Shown in pieces: positions 51,988-60,442 of a stretch of 64,000 nucleotides of DNA. This DNA is from Devosia oryziradicis (GTDB lineage Bacteria > Pseudomonadota > Alphaproteobacteria > Rhizobiales > Devosiaceae). Below the pieces are notes generated by a model, which did not search any database, had not been told where the DNA came from, and worked only from the letters and a program-made list of their open reading frames with translations. The position numbers and the translations under genes are program-made. The stretch is from assembly GCF_016698645.1 (NCBI RefSeq), contig NZ_CP068047.1, forward strand, positions 62,001 to 126,000. Reading direction: 5' to 3'. The stretch's first letter is position 1; each line of letters starts with the position of its first letter.

Positions 51988-52015
51988 CCTCATTCCCGCG
52001 AATCCGGGAATGAGG
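51988..52015 (-). terminator. Terminator of the sigma/anti-sigma operon
   Basis: CCTCATTCCCG (51988-51998) and CGGGAATGAGG (52005-52015) form a perfect 11-bp stem. On the minus strand it is followed by TTTTGGCGTTTT. It lies 35 bp downstream of the anti-sigma stop codon. The arm sequence also recalls the palindromic repeats at 1171 and 50398. Confidence 0.7.
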
Positions 52016-52049
52016 TCGTGGTGGAATGGGTGGCACCGCAGAGCGACGC

Positions 52050-52766
52050 CTAGATCGGGGTGGCCGAGCCGACAGCGACGATGGGGCCCTGGGCGACGCC
52101 GGTGGGCGAGCCGCCGGTTTGTTCGAGCGTAACTGCCAAAACGGTGCCCGGGCCAATGACAGTGGGATCGACCGCGATTTCGCGGCGCTCGTTGACCGGA
52201 ATGACGCCCATGGACACTGCCGGCTGGTCACCGTTGATGTACCAGAGCTCGAAATCCTTGTCGGGGATCGCCGAGCCCTTTAGCGAGGTGATGCGAACCT
52301 CTCCCGACCCTTCGTCGTAGAGCGCAACGAATTCTACCCCGCTGCCCTCCTGGGCCTGCAAGGCAGCGACCAGCTGGACCGCCATGGTGCTGGCATCGAA
52401 GCGCGGCTGCATGAGGTTGAAGCCGACAGCGGCCACCGCCACGGCGATGGCCCCGGCGGCGATGGAACGCCATACCATCAGGCTCTCCCACCAGGGCAGC
52501 GGCGCGCGGGTGCGGATCGCATCGCCAAAGGCCCTCGCCTCGATGGCGGCATAGATGTGGGCGGGGACCGGAGTTTCCTCGAATTCGGCATTGAGGGCCG
52601 CGAAGCGGGACACCCAGAAATCGCGCTCGGCGCGCAGGCCCTGGTCGGCCTCGATCAGACGCCCCACCCGTTCGTGCTCGCTGGGCGAAAGCAGGCCGAG
52701 CACATATTCGGCCACCAGGGCATTGCGCCCCTCGAAATCTCCGCCGATGTCGTCGCTCGTGCTCAT
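52050..52766 (-). CDS. RskA-type anti-sigma factor
   Basis: A 238-residue single-pass membrane protein. The N-terminal cytoplasmic zinc-less anti-sigma region (about 1-85) begins MSTSDDIGGDFEGRNALVAEYVLG, with LGLLSPSEHERVGRLI typical of the family. A membrane segment follows (about 98-115), then a periplasmic RskA domain with FELWYINGDQPAVSMGVIPV. It holds the cognate sigma factor inactive until an envelope signal releases it. It overlaps the sigma gene by 4 bp (ATGA at 52763-52766), giving balanced expression. Confidence 0.9.
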   Translation of the reverse strand: MSTSDDIGGDFEGRNALVAEYVLGLLSPSEHERVGRLIEADQGLRAERDFWVSRFAALNAEFEETPVPAHIYAAIEARAFGDAIRTRAPLPWWESLMVWRSIAAGAIAVAVAAVGFNLMQPRFDASTMAVQLVAALQAQEGSGVEFVALYDEGSGEVRITSLKGSAIPDKDFELWYINGDQPAVSMGVIPVNERREIAVDPTVIGPGTVLAVTLEQTGGSPTGVAQGPIVAVGSATPI

Positions 52767-53314
52767 GCCGTCAGACAGTCTTTCAGTTTGATGAGGCTCC
52801 GGCGCAGCCAGGTCCGCATCGTGTTAAGTGGCACCGCGAAACGCGTTGCCAGTTCCTCGTAGCTATAGCCATCGAGATAGGCACCGCGCACCGCTTCGGC
52901 ACGATCGGGTTCGAGCGTGCCCAGGCAGTAATCGATGCGGCCCCGTTCGTCATTGTCCTCGGCGGCGCGTTCCGGGGTCGGACCGCCGTCGGGGATTTCG
53001 AGCGCCACGTCGATATCGTCGGAAACCGGGCGACGGGCCCTCAAAATGTCCAGTGAATGGTTGCGGGCCACGGCCACCAGCCAGCTGATGGGGCTGGTAT
53101 TGCCCGCTACATAGCGATCGGCGCGCTGCCAGATCTTCACATAGACTTCCTGAATGGCCTCCTCGGCTTCCGAACGGTCCTTCAAGATACGCAGGGTCAC
53201 GCCAAACAGTTTCGCGCTGGTGCGCTCGTAAAGCGAGCGGAACGCGGCCCGGTCGCGCAGGGCGCAGCGGGCGATGAGATCGGCGATCTCCTGGGACGGC
53301 GTTGTCGTGGTCAT
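52763..53314 (-). CDS. ECF RNA polymerase sigma factor (SigK-like)
   Basis: A 183-residue sigma-70 family protein of the ECF class. Region 2 reads FRSLYERTSAKLFGVTLRILKDRSEAEEAIQEVYVKIW, and region 4 has YLDGYSYEELATRFAVPLNTMRTWLRRSLIKLKDCL with its helix-turn-helix. The pairing with an RskA-type anti-sigma matches the SigK/RskA arrangement. It would direct transcription of envelope or oxidative-stress genes, perhaps the nearby fasciclin and msrB genes. The trigger and regulon are unknown. Confidence 0.92.
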   Translation of the reverse strand: MTTTTPSQEIADLIARCALRDRAAFRSLYERTSAKLFGVTLRILKDRSEAEEAIQEVYVKIWQRADRYVAGNTSPISWLVAVARNHSLDILRARRPVSDDIDVALEIPDGGPTPERAAEDNDERGRIDYCLGTLEPDRAEAVRGAYLDGYSYEELATRFAVPLNTMRTWLRRSLIKLKDCLTA

Positions 53315-53486
53315 GAAACTTGTCTGCCTCCGCCGCCGCTTCTACCGAGCGGTCTCAAGGGTGCAATCAGAGCGCATATTGGATCAATGCGCAAATGCGG
53401 CATAATCGCCTTTTCCTTTGCTTATTGTTGTTCTAGACCCTTTGCGGTCTTTTTTGCGCCGCTTTGCCAACAGATTGGGTCCGTCC

Positions 53487-54386
53487 ATGACAGATCAGAC
53501 TTCGAACGACCGGTTCAGCCACGACGCCGGTATTCTGGCGCAGGCGCTGCCCTATATGCAGCGCTACGAGGGCAAGACCGTCGTGGTGAAATATGGCGGC
53601 CATGCCATGGGCGACCTCAAGCTGGGCCAGGCTTTTGCGCGTGACATCGCCCTGCTCAAGCAGAGCAAGGTCAACCCGATCGTCGTGCATGGCGGCGGTC
53701 CGCAGATCGCTTCGATGCTGAAGAATCTGGGCATCGAATCCAAGTTCGAGGGCGGCCTGCGCGTGACCGATGCGCGGACGATGGAAATCGTCGAAATGGT
53801 GCTGGCCGGCTCGATCAACAAGGAAATTGTCGCGCTCATCAACGCCGAGGGCGAGTGGGCGATCGGTCTTTGCGGCAAGGACGGCAACATGGTCTTCGCC
53901 AAGAAGGCGCACAAGACCATGACGGACCCGACGTCCAATATCGAAAAGGTGCTCGATCTGGGCTTTGTCGGCGAGCCCGTAGAGGTCGACCGCACGCTGC
54001 TCGACCTGTTGGCACGCTCGGAGATGATCCCGGTCATCGCCCCGGTGGCGCCCGGCCGCGACGGCAACACCTACAACATCAATGCCGACACCTTTGCGGG
54101 TGCCATTGCCGGTTCGCTCGGGGCCAAACGCCTGCTGTTCCTCACCGACGTGCCCGGCGTGCTCGACAAGGACGGCAAGCTGATCCCCGAACTCAGCGTC
54201 GCCGACGCCAAGGCGCTGATCGCCGACGGCACCATTTCGGGCGGCATGATCCCCAAGGTCGAAACGTGCCTTGAAGCGCTCGACAATGGCGTCGAGGGCG
54301 TGGTCATCCTCAATGGCAAGATGCCCCATGTCGTGCTGGTGGAGCTGTTCACCGAATTCGGCGCCGGCACGCTGATCGTTCGATAG
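53487..54386 (+). CDS. argB: Acetylglutamate kinase
   Basis: A 299-residue amino-acid kinase. The start at 53487 gives [27 protein letters not shown]; an upstream start would add an unusual tail. The motifs are [50 protein letters not shown] with the nucleotide-binding Asp, and [14 protein letters not shown]. It phosphorylates N-acetylglutamate in the second step of arginine synthesis and is normally inhibited by arginine. In related genomes it directly follows engB, but here six genes lie between. Confidence 0.96.
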   Translation: MTDQTSNDRFSHDAGILAQALPYMQRYEGKTVVVKYGGHAMGDLKLGQAFARDIALLKQSKVNPIVVHGGGPQIASMLKNLGIESKFEGGLRVTDARTMEIVEMVLAGSINKEIVALINAEGEWAIGLCGKDGNMVFAKKAHKTMTDPTSNIEKVLDLGFVGEPVEVDRTLLDLLARSEMIPVIAPVAPGRDGNTYNINADTFAGAIAGSLGAKRLLFLTDVPGVLDKDGKLIPELSVADAKALIADGTISGGMIPKVETCLEALDNGVEGVVILNGKMPHVVLVELFTEFGAGTLIVR

Positions 54387-54520
54387 CGTCTTGGTCGCAT
54401 TGACGCTTTGCTAACCATTTGCCACAGCTCGGTCGATTTGACCGGGGTGTGGCACAACTGCCCTAGCCCGGTCCGGAAAACTCATGGCAAATTTTAGCCA
54501 TCAGGTGCGGGGGCTTTGTT

Positions 54521-55183
54521 ATGCGTTCATTGATCAAGTTGGCGGCAGTAGCGGCGTTGGCCGTTTTGGGTCCGGTTGCGACGGCCCAGGCCCAGTCCAT
54601 GGTGGCGCCCATGGTCACCAGCAACATGTACCAGCCCACGTCCTCGGCCTGGGACGGATTCTACCTGGGTGCCCAGGGGAGCCTCATCGGCATGAAGAGC
54701 CATGAAAGCGCGCCCGGCATCCTGCCACCACCCGAGCAGCTGCTGGGCGATATCGGCGGCAGCGCGGGCGTGTTCGCCGGCTATCGCTATCAGCTGACCG
54801 ACTGGTTCGTGCTGGGCGTCGATGCCGAAGTGAACAATGTCGCCACCCAGTTCGAATATAGCGGCCTCAACTATGGCGCGCTCAAGTGGGATGCCGCGGT
54901 GCGCGCCACTCTGGGCTACCCGGTGGCCCCTAACGTGCTGGCCTATGGCACGGTTGGGTACTCCTGGGGCAGGTTCGACCTCAGCCCCAGCCGCGGCGTC
55001 ACGACCGAATTCACCGCCGGTGGCTTCCAGCTCGGATTGGGCGTGGACATGATGGTCACGCAGAACATCATTGCGCGCCTCAACGCCACCTGGACCCATT
55101 ATGGCGTCAACAATGTGCCGGGCGGCGGCACGAGCGAGCCGAGCAACCAGGTGGTTCGCGCCGGTCTTGCCTGGAAGTTCTAG
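54521..55183 (+). CDS. Outer membrane beta-barrel protein
   Basis: A 220-residue protein with a signal peptide MRSLIKLAAVAALAVLGPVA cleaved after AQA-Q. The mature protein shows alternating strands with aromatic ends (WDGFYLGAQGSLIG, AGYRYQLTDWFVLGVDAEV, TLGYPVAPNVLAYGTVGYSWG, ITARLNATWTHYG-type) and ends in GLAWKF, the terminal Phe used by the outer-membrane insertion machinery. This is the OmpA-like/Omp25 small-barrel family of Hyphomicrobiales. The last bases overlap the convergent MarR-type gene by 4 bp. Confidence 0.9.
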   Translation: MRSLIKLAAVAALAVLGPVATAQAQSMVAPMVTSNMYQPTSSAWDGFYLGAQGSLIGMKSHESAPGILPPPEQLLGDIGGSAGVFAGYRYQLTDWFVLGVDAEVNNVATQFEYSGLNYGALKWDAAVRATLGYPVAPNVLAYGTVGYSWGRFDLSPSRGVTTEFTAGGFQLGLGVDMMVTQNIIARLNATWTHYGVNNVPGGGTSEPSNQVVRAGLAWKF

Positions 55184-55701
55184 CCGCCGGTCCTGCCTTT
55201 TCGCTCGGGCCGCCCACTGGGCGGCCCTTTGCTTTGCGCGTCCTCGGCGATCAGCGCCTCGGTCAAGCGCCTTTGCAGTGCCACCGAGTCCTCGAGAATG
55301 CGGATGAAGGCGTCCAGTTCGGCGGCGCTGTAGCGGGCCAGCATGGCCGCGCCCGCCTGTTGCGGCGGACCATAGGCCTGAGCCGCCAGGGCATGGGCCG
55401 CGTCGGCGGCTTCGACCATGACCTTGCGTCGATCGTTGGCATCGGGGCGGCGTCGCACGAAGCCGCGTTCCGCCAGCCGGTCCACCAGTGCCGTCACTGC
55501 TGCCGGCGTCAGCCGTGTCTCGGCGGCGATGGCACTGGCGGTCTGCGGGCCGTGCATCAGAAAGCTCAGGCAAAGCCGCTCGGAGGCGTTGAGGCCCCAG
55601 CGCGCGCCCACGGCTTCGTCATAGCGCTGGTTGGCATCCTGCCAGCGCATCACCAGCCCACCCAGCTGCGAAATCAGGTCATCCTTGCTCGGGCTTGACA
55701 T
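55180..55701 (-). CDS. MarR family transcriptional regulator
   Basis: A 173-residue winged-helix regulator. The start at 55701 gives MSSPSKDDLISQLGGLVMRW. The DNA-binding part reads CLSFLMHGPQTASAIAAETRLTPAAVTALVDRLAERGFVRRRPDANDRRKVMV, with the DxRxxxV wing motif of MarR proteins. It is divergent from the FAD monooxygenase gene, whose promoter region holds the probable operator (55707-55742). It likely represses that gene until an aromatic or lipophilic ligand binds. Its last codons encode a Gly/Pro/Arg tail because a terminator hairpin lies in the coding sequence. Confidence 0.88.
   Translation of the reverse strand: MSSPSKDDLISQLGGLVMRWQDANQRYDEAVGARWGLNASERLCLSFLMHGPQTASAIAAETRLTPAAVTALVDRLAERGFVRRRPDANDRRKVMVEAADAAHALAAQAYGPPQQAGAAMLARYSAAELDAFIRILEDSVALQRRLTEALIAEDAQSKGPPSGRPERKGRTGG
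55207..55235 (+). terminator. Terminator of the outer-membrane gene, inside the MarR coding end
   Basis: GGGCCGCCC (55207-55215) pairs perfectly with GGGCGGCCC (55219-55227) around an ACT loop and is followed by TTTGCTTT. It lies 24 bp after the outer-membrane gene stop and within the last codons of the convergent MarR-type gene. Confidence 0.75.
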
Positions 55702-55706
55702 TATTG

Positions 55707-55742
55707 TTCGATCATCTAATGGTTCGACCATCTAATAATTAG
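55707..55742. promoter_or_regulatory. Probable MarR operator: tandem 16-bp repeats with a palindrome
   Basis: TTCGATCATCTAATGG (55707-55722) is directly repeated as TTCGACCATCTAATAA (55723-55738). The second copy continues into the palindrome CTAATAATTAG (55732-55742). The block fills the 52-bp space between the divergent MarR and monooxygenase starts, so one protein could control both. Confidence 0.65.
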
Positions 55743-55753
55743 GTGCTCGTACA

Positions 55754-56986
55754 ATGTCTGTTCTCACCGTTCCCGATGCAAGTCCGCTTTCACGGTCATC
55801 CACCATTGCCATATGTGGCGGCGGTATCGGTGGGCTGGCGACAGCCCTGGCGCTCAAGCGGGCCGGCTTTGCGCCCGAGGTCTTCGAGCGGCACGCGCCG
55901 CAGCAGTTGCGCGAGGAAGGCTTGTTCCTGACTTTGGCGCCCAATGGCTGCAATGGCCTGCGCGCCCTGGGTCTTCTGGATCAGGTGATGGCGGCAGGCC
56001 TGCCGACGCGCGGCATTGCCGTATTCAACGAAGCGGGCAAGCGGCTGACGCTGGTGGATTATGGCAGCCAGGGTGAAAAATACGGTGCTAGATCGATCAC
56101 CCTGCGGCGCGGCGCGCTGGCGGGCGTGTTGCTCGACGCGGCTCAGGCTGCCGGCATTGTCATCCACCATGGCGCGCCCATTGCCGACATACACCAGGAC
56201 GAAGAAGGCGTAGTGCTCGAGGCGAATGGCGAGAGGCAGCGCTTTGCCCTGGCGCTGGCCTGCGACGGGTTGCGCTCCACTGTGCGACGGCTGGTATTTC
56301 CGGACCTGCCGCAGCCACGCTATTCCGGCCTGATCGGAACGGGCGGCTTCGCCGATGCGCCGGGGGTGGCTGACACGGACGGGATCATGAACATGGTGTT
56401 CGGCCACCGCGGTTTCTTCGGCTATATCACAGAGGGGTCGGGGCCAGTTTACTGGTTCAACTCCTTCCCGGCGCCGGAGAGTCAGGCCGGCCCGGTGAGC
56501 GATGGGGCCGCCTTTGCCCGCCAGCTTGGGGCGATGCATGACGGCGACCCCCTGGACACGATGGCCATTCTCGCGGCCACGCCTCGGGTCGACCGGCACT
56601 ACCCCATCTACGACATGCCCGAGTTGCCGCATTGGTCGGCAGGCCGGGTGTTGCTGCTGGGGGATGCCGCGCACGCCGTGGCGCCCCATTCGGGGCAAGG
56701 CGCGTCGCTGGCGATAGAAGATGGCATCGTGCTCGCGACGTGTCTCGCGGCGGGCCAGGACTACGCAACCGCCTTCCGGCGGTTCGAGGGGCTGCGGCGG
56801 GATCGCCTGCAAAAGGCCATCAGCATCGGCCGGGCCATGGGATCGCAGAAGCAGGCGCAATCCTGGCTGGCGCTGCGCCTGCGCGACCTCATGCTGCCAC
56901 TGTTCATGCCGCTGGGCGCGCGGATGCAGGAAAAGCTCTATGCGTTCCGGGTCGACCTGACGCCGCTGGCGCAACCGGCACAATGA
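55754..56986 (+). CDS. FAD-dependent aromatic-type monooxygenase
   Basis: A 410-residue group A flavoprotein monooxygenase. The FAD-binding GxGxxG is IAICGGGIGGLATALALKRAGF, the DG motif region is ALACDGLRSTVRRLVFPD, and the second FAD motif GRVLLLGDAAHAVAPHSGQGASLAIED includes the GD sequence. These enzymes hydroxylate aromatic or similar compounds with NAD(P)H and O2. The divergent MarR-type gene and shared operator suggest induction by its substrate, which cannot be named. A strong terminator follows. Confidence 0.9.
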   Translation: MSVLTVPDASPLSRSSTIAICGGGIGGLATALALKRAGFAPEVFERHAPQQLREEGLFLTLAPNGCNGLRALGLLDQVMAAGLPTRGIAVFNEAGKRLTLVDYGSQGEKYGARSITLRRGALAGVLLDAAQAAGIVIHHGAPIADIHQDEEGVVLEANGERQRFALALACDGLRSTVRRLVFPDLPQPRYSGLIGTGGFADAPGVADTDGIMNMVFGHRGFFGYITEGSGPVYWFNSFPAPESQAGPVSDGAAFARQLGAMHDGDPLDTMAILAATPRVDRHYPIYDMPELPHWSAGRVLLLGDAAHAVAPHSGQGASLAIEDGIVLATCLAAGQDYATAFRRFEGLRRDRLQKAISIGRAMGSQKQAQSWLALRLRDLMLPLFMPLGARMQEKLYAFRVDLTPLAQPAQ

Positions 56987-56987
56987 A

Positions 56988-57011
56988 AAAGGGCGCCCGA
57001 GGGCGCCCTTT
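56988..57011. terminator. Bidirectional terminator between monooxygenase and MFS genes
   Basis: AAAGGGCGCC (56988-56997) and GGCGCCCTTT (57002-57011) form a perfect 10-bp stem with a CGAG loop; A-rich and T-rich ends on both sides let it work in both directions for the convergent genes. Confidence 0.8.
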
Positions 57012-57015
57012 CCGA

Positions 57016-58512
57016 TCAGGCTTCGACCAGCGCCGGCTGGACCGGCACGCCGCCGCGCCCGGGGCCGGCCTTAGGCCCCTTGAACAGCGGCGACAGCAGC
57101 AGAACCAGGGCGAAGCTGCCCACCACGTACCAGAGCGCCAGGCTCGAGGCGCTGGCAAAAGCGGCATGCGGGGTTCCCCCGGCGGCAAAGCTGTTGCCCA
57201 GGTTGGTGAAGAAGATTTCCCCGATGATGGCCACGCCCAATGCACCGCCCACCTGCTGGAAGGCCTGCAGGGCGCCCGAGCCGGCCCCGGCGTCGCGCGG
57301 CGGCACATTCGCCAGCACAAGCTGGAACAGCGAGGAGAAGCCCAGGCCCAAACCGATACCGGCAATCAGCAGCGGCGGCAGGAAAGCCCAGTGGTCGATG
57401 CTATCGGTGACTCCGGCAATATAGAAATGCAGCCAGGCGATGCCGAAGGACAACAGGGCACCGGCCAATGCCAGGCGAGCGCGCAGATAACGAGCGCCGA
57501 AGCGACCGGCAATCACCGAGGCGATCAGGACGCCCACGGAGAAAGGTGTGTTGGTGAGGCCCGATTCAAGCGGGGTGAAGTTGAAGCCGCCCTGCAGGAG
57601 CAGCGAGATCACCATGAACATGCCCGGAATGCCGGAGGCGAACACGGTCACCACGAAGGCACCGAACGCGAATTGCCTGTTGCTGATGAGGTCGTAGTTC
57701 AACAGTTGCGGCTGACCCGCGGCGGCGCGGCGGCGTGTCCACAGCAGGAAGACGGCGAGAAGGACCACGCCGGCGGCGATCATCGCAAAGGCCCAGAGCG
57801 GCCAGCCATAGGCGCGTCCTTCCACGATGGGAAAGACGACCGCGAGGATGCCCAAGCCGAACAGCCCGATGCCGACATAGTCATTGCTCATGCCCGCATG
57901 GCCCGGCAGGCGCGGGATCAGGTACCAGCCGGCAATAACGGCCGCGATCCCGATCGGGACGTTGACCAGAAAGATCGGCTGCCAGGACAGTCCGAAGAGA
58001 TTGGCGGAGATCAGCACGCCACCCAGGATGGGCCCGCAGACGGAGGCAAGACCCGCCGATAGGCCGAAGAGCGAGAAGGCCTGGCCTCGCTCATGCGGCG
58101 GAAACGTCACCGTCGCGATGGCCAGCACCTGTGGCGTCATCATGGCGCCGGCCAGGCCCTGGATGATGCGGGCGATGATGAGGAACTCGATATTGGGGGC
58201 CAGGCCGCAAAGGGCCGAAGCGGCCGTGAAACCGGCAACGCCCCATAGGAACAGCGTGGTGCGGCCCAGGATGTCGCCGAGGCGGCCGAAGGGCAGCAGG
58301 CCCAGGGCAAAGGCCAGGATATAGGCGGCAATCACCCACTCGATCTGCGAATCGGTGGCGCCCAGGCCCTCGCGCATGGATGGCAGGGCGACGTTGACGA
58401 TGGTCACGTCGATCAGGTTCATGAAATTGGCGATGAGCAGGATGAACAGCGCCAGCCAACGGCGCGAGTCGGGGGCAGCAGCTGCCGCTCCGGGGTTGTG
58501 GGTGTCAGACAT
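57016..58512 (-). CDS. DHA2-type MFS drug transporter
   Basis: A 498-residue membrane protein with about 14 hydrophobic segments. The first is LALFILLIANFMNLIDVTIVNVALPS, with the Asp-(V/I)-T-I-V-N-V-A-L-P motif of drug:H+ antiporter family 2. The motif A region is LPFGRLGDILGRTTLF and motif C-like glycine runs are in the fifth segment. It probably exports hydrophobic drugs or dyes. It lies 15 bp downstream of a TetR-type regulator on the same strand, the common regulator-pump arrangement. Confidence 0.9.
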   Translation of the reverse strand: MSDTHNPGAAAAAPDSRRWLALFILLIANFMNLIDVTIVNVALPSMREGLGATDSQIEWVIAAYILAFALGLLPFGRLGDILGRTTLFLWGVAGFTAASALCGLAPNIEFLIIARIIQGLAGAMMTPQVLAIATVTFPPHERGQAFSLFGLSAGLASVCGPILGGVLISANLFGLSWQPIFLVNVPIGIAAVIAGWYLIPRLPGHAGMSNDYVGIGLFGLGILAVVFPIVEGRAYGWPLWAFAMIAAGVVLLAVFLLWTRRRAAAGQPQLLNYDLISNRQFAFGAFVVTVFASGIPGMFMVISLLLQGGFNFTPLESGLTNTPFSVGVLIASVIAGRFGARYLRARLALAGALLSFGIAWLHFYIAGVTDSIDHWAFLPPLLIAGIGLGLGFSSLFQLVLANVPPRDAGAGSGALQAFQQVGGALGVAIIGEIFFTNLGNSFAAGGTPHAAFASASSLALWYVVGSFALVLLLSPLFKGPKAGPGRGGVPVQPALVEA

Positions 58513-58527
58513 GGTTAGCCCTCGGGA

Positions 58528-59136
58528 TCAGGATTTGCGGATAAAGGAGTGCTCAAGTTCGGCCAGCACGATTTCGAGCCGGTCGCTGCGCGAGACGGTG
58601 GACTGGCGCCAGCAGTCGGACATGGCGCCGGTGGTGATCAGGCCGGCCGCCTCGGGGTCGAGGTCTGGCCGGAACGAGCCATCGGCGATGCCGAGGCGGT
58701 AGATTTCGATGAACTGGTTGCGCCAGAACTGGTGCATCGGGGTGACGATCGCTGCGATGGCGCTATCTCTGCGCGCCCGCTCGCCAAGTTCTGTCAGTAT
58801 GATGATGAGTTCGGGCATATCGCGCACGGTTTCGCGAAAGTCGTCGAACTCAAGATGCAGGCGCTCCAGCGCGTTCTTGCCGTCACGCGGATGGCGCTGG
58901 GCCTGGGCGCGGAAGTCCTGGCGCAGCGAATCCGCCACCAGGGCGATCAGCGCCTCCTTGGACGGCACGTGATAGTGCAGCGTGGCGATATTGATGCCGA
59001 CGCGGGCGGCGATATCACGGGTGCGCAGCCCCTCGAGCCCCTTTTCGATGATGATCTGACGTGCGGCCTCTGCAATGGCGGCCCGTCGGTCGTCGCCGCG
59101 TTCGCGTTTGCTGGCACTGGAGGGGTCGGTGGTCAT
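58528..59136 (-). CDS. TetR family transcriptional regulator
   Basis: A 202-residue regulator. The N-terminal helix-turn-helix reads AIAEAARQIIIEKGLEGLRTRDIAARVGINIATLHYHVPSKEAL, typical of TetR/AcrR. The C-terminal ligand domain is helical and includes LIIILTELGERARRDSAI. It is first in an operon with the DHA2 transporter. A 22-bp inverted repeat lies 50 bp upstream (59187-59208) and is the probable autoregulatory operator. A drug-like inducer is expected but not identified. Confidence 0.9.
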   Translation of the reverse strand: MTTDPSSASKRERGDDRRAAIAEAARQIIIEKGLEGLRTRDIAARVGINIATLHYHVPSKEALIALVADSLRQDFRAQAQRHPRDGKNALERLHLEFDDFRETVRDMPELIIILTELGERARRDSAIAAIVTPMHQFWRNQFIEIYRLGIADGSFRPDLDPEAAGLITTGAMSDCWRQSTVSRSDRLEIVLAELEHSFIRKS

Positions 59137-59186
59137 CGGCCGGGATCTGAGATGAAGGCGCGGGCGGTTCTACACGAGCCCGCAGA

Positions 59187-59208
59187 CTCAATCAATCATT
59201 TGATTGAG
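59187..59208. promoter_or_regulatory. Probable TetR operator
   Basis: CTCAATCA (59187-59194) and TGATTGAG (59201-59208) form a perfect 8-bp inverted repeat with a 6-bp ATCATT centre. It sits 50 bp upstream of the TetR-type start codon, the usual place for a TetR binding site that controls the tetR-pump operon. Confidence 0.7.
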
Positions 59209-59286
59209 ACAGGTCAGCCATGCCATTCCGGAATGGCCTCGGCTAATGGGGTGGTCATTGCCGGTCGGGAGGCGTACACTCAGCTG

Positions 59287-59514
59287 ATGACAAAAAGCTT
59301 CCGCGTGGTCGACTTGCGCCAGGATGCGGCGCTGGTCGATACCGATATCGTCGTAGACGGCGTGCAATCCCCCGAAGCGGCCGTGCGAGACGCCCTTGGC
59401 ATCAAGGTGGTGCGCAGCGGCGCCAAGCGCGATCTGGTGGCCAAGGTCTATTGGCAGCCTCTCGACCAGCCCCTGACCATGGTTCGCCTTTACGCCAAGA
59501 CCGAAGAACACTGA
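59287..59514 (+). CDS. Small hypothetical protein
   Basis: I do not recognise this 75-residue protein (MTKSFRVVDLRQDAALVDTD and on to MVRLYAKTEEH). It has a regular strand-helix-strand look with no membrane or signal segment. An in-frame ATG at 59233 would add 18 residues; neither start has a strong ribosome site at good spacing, though GGGAGG lies 14 bases before 59287. It ends 15 bp before the convergent 93-residue gene. Confidence 0.5.
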   Translation: MTKSFRVVDLRQDAALVDTDIVVDGVQSPEAAVRDALGIKVVRSGAKRDLVAKVYWQPLDQPLTMVRLYAKTEEH

Positions 59515-59529
59515 GCCGGACGGCTCGGC

Positions 59530-59811
59530 TCACTCCATGTCCGGGACTTCACCGTGCTGGAACAGCACCACCGGATCACCGAACTCGCCATTGACCAGAT
59601 CGGCCGTGCGCGACCAGCTGATCACGCCGGCATAGGTGCCCTGGGCCGCCATGCGGCGCGCATCCATCTTGGCTTTGTCGGCGGATGGAAGTTCGCGCGG
59701 CTCAAAGGCCGGTCGCAATTCGCCCTCCTCGTCCCGCACGAAGGCGCTGAGAACCACCAAGGTCTTGAGCTTGGATTCGGCTGGCTGTTGGGCTGTTTGA
59801 CGCTTGTGCAT
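59530..59811 (-). CDS. Small hypothetical protein
   Basis: I do not recognise this 93-residue protein, which starts MHKRQTAQQPAESKLKTLVVLSAFV. It is soluble, with a charged EPRELPSADKAKMDARRMAAQ middle and GVISWSRTADLVNGEFGDPVVLFQHGEVPDME at the end (key parts quoted). The layout suggests a compact alpha/beta domain. It sits between small genes on both strands with its own region upstream, so it may be a single-gene unit. Confidence 0.6.
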   Translation of the reverse strand: MHKRQTAQQPAESKLKTLVVLSAFVRDEEGELRPAFEPRELPSADKAKMDARRMAAQGTYAGVISWSRTADLVNGEFGDPVVLFQHGEVPDME

Positions 59812-59871
59812 TCTGCACCCCCGGAAGACTCGCCGGGCAGACTAGAACAAACAGAGAACCGAAAGCAAGCG

Positions 59872-60297
59872 TCAGCGCCGCGTGAGCGCCACGACGGGGA
59901 TCACCTCACGTGTGGTCTTCTGCTCGTATTCGGCAAATTGGGGGAACCGCCTTGCCTGCTCGGCATAGATGGAATCACGCTCGTCGCCCTCCAGCACGCG
60001 GGCGCGCACCGGAATGCGCTCGATGCTTGTGCCGTCGCCAATCTCGATTTCAGCGTCGGGATGGGCCACCAGATTGTGGAACCAGGCCGGGTCCTTGGGC
60101 GCGCCGCCATAGGAGGCGAAGACGTAGATGGGGCCATCGTCGTCCTGCTGCAGATACATCAGAGGCGACAGGCGTTCAGCGCCGGATTTGGCGCCGGTGG
60201 TATAGAGCAGCAGCACCGGGGCATTCTTGAAATAGCCGCCCGGCTTGCCGCCGTGCTGTTTGAAGTCGGCAATGACCTGTGCGTTGAAGTCGTTCAT
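59872..60297 (-). CDS. Nitroreductase/deazaflavin-dependent reductase family protein (DUF385)
   Basis: A 141-residue protein starting MNDFNAQVIADFKQHGGKPGGYF at 60297. It has the family pattern APVLLLYTTGAKSGAERLSPLMYL, followed by YVFASYGGAPKDPAWFHNLVAHPDAEIEIG, and ends with the Tyr-rich FAEYEQKTTREVIPVVALTRR region. This split-barrel fold binds F420 or a flavin in the Ddn family and reduces quinones or nitro compounds. Which cofactor is used here is uncertain. It is divergent from ilvA. Confidence 0.82.
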   Translation of the reverse strand: MNDFNAQVIADFKQHGGKPGGYFKNAPVLLLYTTGAKSGAERLSPLMYLQQDDDGPIYVFASYGGAPKDPAWFHNLVAHPDAEIEIGDGTSIERIPVRARVLEGDERDSIYAEQARRFPQFAEYEQKTTREVIPVVALTRR

Positions 60298-60442
60298 GCT
60301 CAAATCCTTCAGGTTCCATCGCTGATTGCCGATCATTCCACCCATGGGGAGGCCGGGTCAAGGCCGGACCGAGGGTGCCGCCGGGCAGTTGACAAATTCC
60401 GCGCCGCGGCGTCCCTCCCCCTCCAACACCGGAGCGCCCGCA

